A DNA stretch of 64,000 bases, from positions 124,001 through 188,000 of the forward strand of contig NZ_RDFA01000003.1 of NCBI RefSeq assembly GCF_004118325.1. The letters run 5' to 3'. How positions within the stretch are numbered: the first letter of the stretch is position 1; every line of letters starts with the position of its first letter. The notes beneath the pieces were generated by a model. The model was not told the origin of the DNA. It made no database searches and worked only from the letters and a program-made list of their open reading frames with translations. Of the stretch, positions 59,633-64,000 are shown in pieces. The position numbers were made by a program, and so were the translations under genes. The stretch comes from Halorientalis pallida (GTDB lineage Archaea > Halobacteriota > Halobacteria > Halobacteriales > Haloarculaceae).

Positions 59633-61858
59633 TCAGTTGATGCCGTCGTACAGCGTGACGATATCGTCGTAGTCCAGTTTGCCGTTCTCGTTGAAGTCGT
59701 AGGCGGCCCTGTTGAGCTGGACGCTGTCGTCGTCGAAGTGCTCGAACAGCGTCTCGATGTCGCTGTAGTCGAGCCGGCCGTTGCCGTTCACGTCCTCGAA
59801 CAGGCCGTCGCTGTCGGGGTCGCGCGGTGCGTCGCCACCGCCGACTGGCGGCGGACCGACGACCACGACGCCCACGTCCGTGGTCGCCTGGAGGTCGGAC
59901 CCGGCCTCGTCGTTCAGCCGGTCGACAGCGACCTCGAGATCGGTCGTGCCCGTGGCGTCACCACGCACGTCTAGAGTCGCCAGCGGGGTGTCCGTCCCCG
60001 CGACGACCGACTGGACGTTCTTGTCGAGGTCGGCGAACCGGAGCGTCGCCGACGACCCGTCGCTCGAGACGGTCGCCTCGGCCATGCCGAAGGCGTCGAC
60101 GACGGAGGCGTCGGTGATCGTCGCGACCTCGGGGTTCGAGAGCGAGAGCGTCACCGAACCGCCGGCGAGGCCCTCGTCGAGCCAGCGAGCGGTCAGTTCG
60201 GCCGTGCCGGTCTTGCCGTTCCCGACGGCCACCGCGTCTGCCAGGACTTTCGGGTGTTTTGGCTGCAGGCCGGGTTGCCCGGCTTCGACCTGGAAGACTG
60301 CGTCCGTCCGTGCGGGAGCGCCGGGTTCTTCGACGTACTCGACGACCTGGAACTCCGTCGTCCACGCCTCGGGCGTGACCGTACAGCGGACGTAGCCGCG
60401 ACGGTTGTTGTAGTACTCGACGTTGTCGTTCTCGGTGACGACGTAGCGGCCGAAGTCGTCCATGTCGGCTCCGTCCCCGCCGGAGGCGATGGAGGTGCCG
60501 ACGAACTCGGCTCCGACGGGTTCGTCGGAGCCGGACTTCGCGCTGATCAGGTTGTTCGCCCAGTGGGAGTGGAAGTCGCCGGTGATGACGACCGGGTTGT
60601 TGGCGTCTTCCTCGAAGGCCCGTTTGACCTGTCGCTGTTCGGGGACGTACCCGTCCCACTGCTCGGTTCGGTAGCCCTCTTCGGGTCCCTGCTTGAAGTC
60701 CATCTTGGCGAAGGGGAGCTGGTTGGCCAGGACGTTCCAGGTGGTCTCGGTCTCGGCGAGGTTGGAGAGCAACCACGCTTCCTGTGCGTCCCCGAGGATG
60801 GTACGGTCTTCCTCGAAGCGTTCCTCGCAGTCGACTTTGTTGAACACGTCGTCACAGGCCTGGTCGGAGCGGTAGTGCCGCGTGTCGAGGACGTTGAAGT
60901 CGATCAGGTCGCCGAACTCGTAGTACCGGTAGAGCTTCTGACTCGCGCCCTCGGGCTTTTGGGCCATCCGGAAGGGCATGTGTTCGTAGTAGGCCTTGAA
61001 CGCCGCGGCGCGGCGCTTGACGAACTCTTCGGTACTCTGTTTGTCCGGGTCCTGTGGCACGTCGCCGGCCCAGTTGTTGTCGACCTCGTGGTCGTCGCGC
61101 GTGATGAGCCACGGGGCGCTGGCGTGTGCCGCCTGCATGTCGGGGTCCGTGTTGTAGAGGGCATACCGCAGGCGGTAGGTATCCAGGTCAGTCGTCTCCT
61201 TCTTGTACGCTTGGGGGAGCTGACGGTTCCGGGGCGTCGCCGGCCCGTCGATGCCGTACTCGTAGATGTAGTCCCCGAGGTGGACGATCAGGTCGAGTTC
61301 GTCCTCGGCCATGCGCCGGAACGCGGTGAAGTAACCGTCGGCCCACCGGTTACAGGAGGCGAACCCGAACTGGAACTCGTCGACCGAACTGCCGGGTTCG
61401 GGTGCGGTCTTGGTCCGGCCGACCGGACTCGACTCGCCGCGGCACTCGAACTGGTAGTAGTACTCCGTGTCGGACTGCAGGCCGTCGGCGTCGACGTGGA
61501 CGGTGTGTACGTGTTCGGGCTTCGCCGTCGCCGTCCCCGAGGTGACCACGTCCGACATGGCTTCGTCGGTCGCGACTTCCCAGTTCACCTCGAAGGACTC
61601 GTTCGGCATCGCGCCGTCCGCTTCGAGCGGATTCGGTGCGAGTCGCGTCCAGAGGATCACCGAGTTCGGCAGCGGGTCGCCGGATTTGACGCCCAGCGAG
61701 TACGGGTCGCTCTCGAACTCGCCGTCCTCCGTCACCTGTGCCGACGCGCCGCCGGACATGCCCACCATGGCCGCCAGCGAGACGCCGCCGGTTCGCTGCA
61801 GGAATTTTCGTCTGTTGTGCGCCGTCGGGTCGATGTCTGGGAGATTTTCGGGCTCCAC
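59633..61858 (-). CDS. PhoD-type alkaline phosphatase with cohesin-like and dockerin modules
   Basis: A 741-residue exported protein with a GTG start at 61858. Tat signal NRRKFLQRTGGVSLAA; no lipobox Cys. Residues 40-540 are a PhoD phosphatase (FGFASCNRWADG, VHLGDYIYEYG, RDDHEVDNNWAGD, VVITGDFHSHWANN). Residues about 545-670 are a cohesin-like beta domain (LSNPEVATITDASV). Residues 682-741 hold two dockerin-type calcium repeats (DVNGNGRLDYSD, DFNENGKLDYDD). It hydrolyses phosphate esters outside the cell. The promoter has an unusual AT-rich block (61884-61911). Confidence 0.9.
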   Translation of the reverse strand: MEPENLPDIDPTAHNRRKFLQRTGGVSLAAMVGMSGGASAQVTEDGEFESDPYSLGVKSGDPLPNSVILWTRLAPNPLEADGAMPNESFEVNWEVATDEAMSDVVTSGTATAKPEHVHTVHVDADGLQSDTEYYYQFECRGESSPVGRTKTAPEPGSSVDEFQFGFASCNRWADGYFTAFRRMAEDELDLIVHLGDYIYEYGIDGPATPRNRQLPQAYKKETTDLDTYRLRYALYNTDPDMQAAHASAPWLITRDDHEVDNNWAGDVPQDPDKQSTEEFVKRRAAAFKAYYEHMPFRMAQKPEGASQKLYRYYEFGDLIDFNVLDTRHYRSDQACDDVFNKVDCEERFEEDRTILGDAQEAWLLSNLAETETTWNVLANQLPFAKMDFKQGPEEGYRTEQWDGYVPEQRQVKRAFEEDANNPVVITGDFHSHWANNLISAKSGSDEPVGAEFVGTSIASGGDGADMDDFGRYVVTENDNVEYYNNRRGYVRCTVTPEAWTTEFQVVEYVEEPGAPARTDAVFQVEAGQPGLQPKHPKVLADAVAVGNGKTGTAELTARWLDEGLAGGSVTLSLSNPEVATITDASVVDAFGMAEATVSSDGSSATLRFADLDKNVQSVVAGTDTPLATLDVRGDATGTTDLEVAVDRLNDEAGSDLQATTDVGVVVVGPPPVGGGDAPRDPDSDGLFEDVNGNGRLDYSDIETLFEHFDDDSVQLNRAAYDFNENGKLDYDDIVTLYDGIN

Positions 61859-61883
61859 GGCCGACGTTCCGCCCGAAACCCGA

Positions 61884-61911
61884 CTAAAATTTTATATTTT
61901 TAATATATTTA
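61884..61911 (-). promoter_or_regulatory. AT-rich promoter of the PhoD gene
   Basis: A 28-bp run with only two G/C bases, containing a TATAAAATTT-type box 31 nt upstream of the GTG at 61858. It is the most AT-rich patch in this part of the window and looks like a strong promoter, as expected for a phosphate-regulated gene; no Pho box is identified. Confidence 0.6.
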
Positions 61912-62070
61912 GCTGAATTCGACAGGTGTCCGATGGGTACCGGCTCGATGTGCTACCATAGTCACATGTCTGTCGTCCCTGGAACCAACCGTTCGGATGG
62001 ATAGTTACAGCTAGATGGAGTATGGAACGCTACGTAACGGTCGGCTCGCGGTCGGCTGGTTTTACGCTGG
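61912..62070. other. intergenic between PhoD promoter and rhomboid gene
   Basis: About 160 bp with no reading frame or RNA structure that I can support. It contains the end of the rhomboid gene's 3' flank. Confidence 0.4.
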
Positions 62071-62724
62071 CTACCACGACAACACGAGTCGGTCGTCGCT
62101 CGCGTGGCCCACGACGACGAACGCGGCCGCCAACATGCCGCCGAAACAAAACGCCAGCAGGTGCCCGAAGTGGGCGACCCAGGCCCCCTGAAGGGCGACG
62201 GCCACGACGAGCAACACCAGGAAGAAGGGGAGAAACAGGCCGACCATGATCGTCAACAACCACTCCATCGACGCGTTCTGCATGGCGTCGCCGACGGTCC
62301 TGACGATCAGCACGCCGATGATGGCGAACGCGACCCCGCTGGACCCGACCACCGGACCGGAGCCGACGTGATAGACGAAACTCGTTAGTGCGTCGGCCCC
62401 GACGACCACGGCGAGGACGTGTTTGTCGCTGGTCAACAGCGTCAGCACGACTCCGAGCGGGACGAGGACCAGCATGTTCCCTCGATAGTGGTCGAGGCTC
62501 GCGTGGAAGAACTGGTTCGAGAGGTGAAAGAGCGGGTTGAACGGACTCGGCGACGGACCGAACACCTCCTCGATCCGAACACCGTTGGTGACGAGGACCC
62601 ACCCGACGCCGGCGATCAGGAGAATCGTAAACGGGAATTTCCGTTTGAAGAGGGACAGGAACGGAATATCCGGTAGCGTCCCGGACAGATTCGGTCGGCG
62701 AGGCACGGACGGTGCAGACTTCAC
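62071..62724 (-). CDS. rhomboid-family intramembrane serine protease
   Basis: A 217-residue membrane protein with about 6 helices. Typical motifs: FFHASLDHYRGNMLVLVPLG (His at the edge of helix 2), the nucleophile in VVGSSGVAFA (Ser129) and the catalytic His in AHFGHLLAF (His185 or 188), GG at 195-196. It cuts membrane proteins within the bilayer. The start chosen is the ATG at 62724 (MKSAPSVPRRPNLSG). A small membrane protein gene is upstream. Confidence 0.85.
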   Translation of the reverse strand: MKSAPSVPRRPNLSGTLPDIPFLSLFKRKFPFTILLIAGVGWVLVTNGVRIEEVFGPSPSPFNPLFHLSNQFFHASLDHYRGNMLVLVPLGVVLTLLTSDKHVLAVVVGADALTSFVYHVGSGPVVGSSGVAFAIIGVLIVRTVGDAMQNASMEWLLTIMVGLFLPFFLVLLVVAVALQGAWVAHFGHLLAFCFGGMLAAAFVVVGHASDDRLVLSW

Positions 62725-62763
62725 GGACGGATGACAAAAAAGTAGCGCCCCCGACGCGTCGGC

Positions 62764-62979
62764 TCAGACTGCCTTCCGTTCGTAGTGCCAGCGGGCGAGG
62801 TGGAGGAAGGCGAATCCGAAGGCGAGGCCGGTCGCGGTGGGGAGCCCACGGACGACCGCTTCGAGGACGGTCGCCCTCGAATCGAAGACCAGCATCTCCA
62901 GCGGGACGATGGTGGCCAGTGAGAGAAAGAAAACGAGCGGTGCGTTCCGGGCGGCCTCGCGAGGCGTCCACGATTCCAT
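62764..62979 (-). CDS. small two-helix membrane protein
   Basis: A 71-residue protein MESWTPREAARNAPLVFFLS, with two hydrophobic helices (APLVFFLSLATIVPLEMLVF and TATGLAFGFAFLHLARW) and a basic end. It starts 40 bp upstream of the rhomboid gene on the same strand, so may be in the same transcript. Family not recognised. Confidence 0.6.
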   Translation of the reverse strand: MESWTPREAARNAPLVFFLSLATIVPLEMLVFDSRATVLEAVVRGLPTATGLAFGFAFLHLARWHYERKAV

Positions 62980-63029
62980 AGCGGGGCGTCGTCGACCGAG
63001 CGCCTTAGTGATACTGACTCAACAGGTAG

Positions 63030-64000
63030 TCACATGTCGGGCCAGGCCTTCATCGCGCGGCCCGGGCCGGTGATCGAGGAGATCCAGCGCGCGGCGATCG
63101 CTTTCTTCAGGTTGCGCGCCAGGAAACCGCCGAAGGTCTCCATCGGCATGAACATCACGTCGTGGGCGACGGCGTCCTCACCCACGGAGATGGCGGTTCC
63201 CTTGCTCTTGAACGTCCAGTCTTCAAGCGGCTGGCCGCGCATCGCGCGGGCCATGTTCTTCCCAACGTGATCGGCGGCCTCCCAGGCGGCCTCGGCGGTC
63301 GGCGGCGCGGGGTTCTCGCCGGGTTGGTCGATGAGGGCACAGTCACCGATGGCGAAGACGCGCTCGTCCTCGGTCTGGAAGTTCATGCCCGTGTCGATGC
63401 GGTGGTTGCGCTCGTCTTTCTCGAGGTCGACGTCGCCGACGGCGTCCTGGCCGGTGATGCCGCCGGTCCAGAGCAGCACGTCGTAGTCGAGTTCGGTCTC
63501 GTCGCCGATATAGACCGTCTCCTCGTCGACCTCGCCGATGAACTCGCCGGTCATGATGTTCACGTCGAGCGCTTCCAGGCGCTTGCGCAGCGCACCCTGC
63601 ACTTCGGGGTCGTTGCCCGGGAAGATCTCGTCGAGCCCCTCGACGAGGTGGATGTCGATGGGTGCGCGGTGGTCGTCGCGGAACCCGGCGATCTCGCCGG
63701 CGCTCTGGATGCCCGACAGGCCCGCACCGCCGACGACGACCTGCGCGGGGTCGGACTGGGAGGCTTCACGAGCGGCCTCCTTCACGGCCTCGTGGATGCC
63801 GAGCGCGTCGTCGAGCCCTTTGAGCGTGTGAGCGTGTTCTTCGAGCCCGTCGATGCCGAAGAAGGCAGTCTGAGAGCCCAGCGCGACGAGCAGGTAGTCG
63901 TAGTCGACCTCGGAGTCGTCGGCCAGCTCGATGGTCCGCTCGTCGGTGTGGATATCGGTGACTTCACCCTGCACGAAGCGCGTGCTGGGGGACTTGATGT
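63030..64000 (-). CDS. NADH dehydrogenase type II-like FAD/NAD oxidoreductase (partial, N-terminus outside)
   Basis: The minus-strand frame stays open to the right edge, so this is the C-terminal 322 residues of a longer flavoprotein. NAD-binding Rossmann motif VVVGGAGLSGIQSAGEIAG, DYLLVALGSQT before it, the FAD-binding FAIGDCALI and a C-terminal segment that could be membrane-associated (GGFLARNLKKAIAARWISS) match NDH-2/Ndh. It oxidises NADH and reduces quinone. The FAD-binding N-terminus with its GxGxxG lies outside the window. Confidence 0.82.
   Translation of the reverse strand, partial: IKSPSTRFVQGEVTDIHTDERTIELADDSEVDYDYLLVALGSQTAFFGIDGLEEHAHTLKGLDDALGIHEAVKEAAREASQSDPAQVVVGGAGLSGIQSAGEIAGFRDDHRAPIDIHLVEGLDEIFPGNDPEVQGALRKRLEALDVNIMTGEFIGEVDEETVYIGDETELDYDVLLWTGGITGQDAVGDVDLEKDERNHRIDTGMNFQTEDERVFAIGDCALIDQPGENPAPPTAEAAWEAADHVGKNMARAMRGQPLEDWTFKSKGTAISVGEDAVAHDVMFMPMETFGGFLARNLKKAIAARWISSITGPGRAMKAWPDM

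Overview
The window is chromosomal DNA of a halophilic archaeon (class Halobacteria). The evidence is the high G+C, the strongly acidic proteins, Tat-type lipoprotein signals, halocyanin and ba3-oxidase genes, a TopoVI/gyrase locus in the haloarchaeal arrangement, and archaeal AT-rich promoter boxes that sit a consistent ~31 nt upstream of start codons, which implies mostly leaderless mRNAs. Genes are dense, on both strands, and many overlap by ATGA. I cannot name a genus from sequence alone. No rRNA, CRISPR array or intact insertion sequence is visible. Two tRNA genes (Arg-CCU, Gly-UCC) are present.

Layout. 1-2.8 kb: end of an ATP-dependent DNA ligase, an MBL-fold hydrolase, a hypothetical protein, a headless coding remnant and a lipoprotein with a duplicated promoter. 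2.8-11 kb: top6B-top6A transcribed leftward and gyrB-gyrA rightward from a shared control region. 11-14.7 kb: an acyl-CoA dehydrogenase divergent from an enoyl-CoA hydratase/BKACE operon. 14.7-16.2 kb: a GT87 glycosyltransferase and a zinc-finger protein. 16.2-22.5 kb: a respiratory block with cytochrome ba3 oxidase (cbaDBAC) divergent from a CcoI/FixI-like P-type ATPase, a SafE-like protein and a small membrane protein, probably copper delivery for oxidase assembly.

22.6-32 kb: a lipoprotein that looks like a catalytically dead signal peptidase, an amino-acid permease/UspA pair, an orphan acyl-CoA carboxyltransferase with an N-terminal extension, and a sulfur-flavoured group (TauE-type exporter with an internal stop, rhodanese-persulfide dioxygenase fusion, SoxB/5'-nucleotidase-like phosphoesterase). 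32-41 kb: small membrane proteins, an AhpD-like enzyme, an Lrp-TRASH copper regulator beside the copper ATPase CopA, an Fe-S photolyase, a double halocyanin and a haloalkane dehalogenase.

41-50 kb: a MoaD/SAMP-like protein, a 35-residue small ORF, a two-repeat lipoprotein, tRNA-Arg with repeated 3'-end fragments, a cupin, TatA, a peroxiredoxin, an HD phosphohydrolase, an MFS transporter, an orphan E1-alpha subunit, a phosphoribosyltransferase and tRNA-Gly. 50-64 kb: a methyltransferase, a PilB/PilC-type pilus motor pair whose PilC carries an extra surface-type domain, GlmM, cytidine deaminase plus uridine phosphorylase, a PhoD phosphatase with cohesin-like and dockerin modules, a rhomboid protease, and a type II NADH dehydrogenase-like protein running off the right edge.
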